Source of the DNA: Mesaphorura yosii
Lineage: Eukaryota > Arthropoda > Collembola > Poduromorpha > Tullbergiidae
Reading direction: 5' to 3'
Assembly (NCBI GenBank): GCA_009869945.1
Contig: WIXG01000064.1
Location: 124,001 to 188,000 of the forward strand
Length of the DNA stretch: 64,000 nt
Position numbers and translations under genes: made by a program. Numbering within the stretch: position 1 is the stretch's first letter; each line of letters opens with the position of its first letter. Of the stretch, positions 63,304 through 64,000 are shown in pieces. The notes under the pieces are model-generated. The model was not told where the DNA came from, did no database searches, and worked only from the letters and a program-made list of their open reading frames with translations.

Positions 63304-64000
63304 GTGAGTTTACAGCCTCGTAATGTTAGTTAGGTTACGGAAACCCCTCTGAATGAATGGGTCGTAATTTCGTCCGTACTCACGTAAGAACGGGTAATTA
63401 CGGGTAATTAAGGAAATCTTTTGTACCACGTCATTTGTGAAGTTAGTCATCATTACCAGCACACACTACGAATCCAAATTACAGATATGATGAAGGAAAT
63501 AACGCAAAAACAATGAACTTTAAACTGACGTAAGCTTTCCGGTTTCACTCCTGCAGTGTGCCTTTATCAGCTGTCACCTTATTGAGGATATCACAAGTGC
63601 CAGAATAAAGGTGACAACTTTGTTGAAATATGATAGTATTGTAAACAGGCTTCAATCAACACTAATATTTGTTTCTGTTGTCATTCGCATGTTGTCGATC
63701 TAAGTCTATTGAAGTTGGCTAATTGCCTTTCTGTCTTTCGACTTTTACTTTTACAAAGAATTTGTGATAGCGTTTGAGTGACATTCAATCCTAGTAATAG
63801 AGCATTGTTTAGAACATCTCCGAGCTCTCCTTTGCTTACGGTCACAATTAATGTGTGCTCTAAATAATGATTGGTCAGTATGATAGTGAATCTCCTGTTG
63901 TTGTGATCGATCCTGTGGTGTGGTAAATCGGAATTATAAGTCGTTAGTTCATTGTTTAGATTAGGTGAGATGGACTAGCTAGTGCTATTTCTCATATTTG
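63304..64000 (+). other. GDAP2 intron 4, incomplete
   Basis: At least 697 nt of intron to the window edge. No further exon was recognised, so the CRAL-TRIO exons should lie beyond 64000. Confidence 0.6.

Noticed and set aside
1-64000. tRNA genes, rRNA, CRISPR arrays, operons
   Set aside because: I noticed no cloverleaf-like or rRNA-like blocks and no spaced direct repeats. The gene structure is eukaryotic, so CRISPR and operon models do not apply. A tRNA or miRNA could still have been missed by eye.

Overview
The window looks like arthropod nuclear DNA. Genes have short GT-AG introns (often 45-110 nt), there are TATAAA/TATAAATA boxes about 50-150 nt upstream of several start codons, and the gene set is animal: a vestigial-type TONDU transcription cofactor, a PIWI-clade Argonaute, a TSSK-type kinase, SPT20, UBE2V, APMAP and GDAP2. 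A repetitive secreted cuticle-like protein points to an arthropod. Two secreted proteins of microbial or plant type (an RlpA/expansin-like double-psi barrel protein and a bacterial/fungal-type GH18) are the kind of acquired genes reported from springtails, so a collembolan is a reasonable guess, but this is inference. I built all gene models by hand from splice signals and reading-frame continuity.

Layout. 1-817 (-): part of an unknown low-complexity protein running off the left edge. 3177-3666 (-): cuticle-like protein. 5319-9792 (-): SPT20 homologue (SAGA). 10224-10611 (+): doubtful small secreted peptide. 11819-12716 (+): divergent H2B variant with an AT-hook and acidic N-terminal extension. 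13717-14630 (+): expansin-like DPBB protein. 15333-18553 (-): Piwi, six coding exons, catalytic residues intact. 19296-20828 (-): TSSK-like kinase, five exons. 20.8-25.0 kb: no gene seen. 25025-25440 (+): decayed 3' fragment of a non-LTR retrotransposon. 25879-32083 (-): vestigial, four exons with long introns. 32.1-43.3 kb: 11 kb without a recognisable gene, upstream of vestigial. 43300-43953 (+): UBE2V. 44-53 kb: no recognisable gene, but a 551-bp hAT-type MITE with a perfect 8-bp target duplication at 48702-49252. 53183-54223 (-): GH18. 54615-56208 (-): APMAP/strictosidine synthase-like, seven exons. 57135-58028 (+): SINA/SIAH-like RING protein with an uncertain C-terminus. 58470-58628 (+): candidate 52-aa small ORF. 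60543-63303 (+): GDAP2, 5' part only, running off the right edge.

How the genes relate. Most are unrelated housekeeping or secreted functions. The 11.8-20.8 kb block joins a divergent H2B, a Piwi and a TSSK-like kinase, all from families typical of germline or testis; shared germline expression is a hypothesis, not something the sequence shows. The vestigial locus, with long introns and broad non-coding flanks, fits a developmental gene with much cis-regulatory DNA.

The features most worth a second look are the AT-hook/acidic H2B fusion, the two microbial-type secreted proteins, the intact MITE, and two genes (DPBB and SINA-like) whose best reading frames do not join through a standard GT-AG junction and miss by the same single base.
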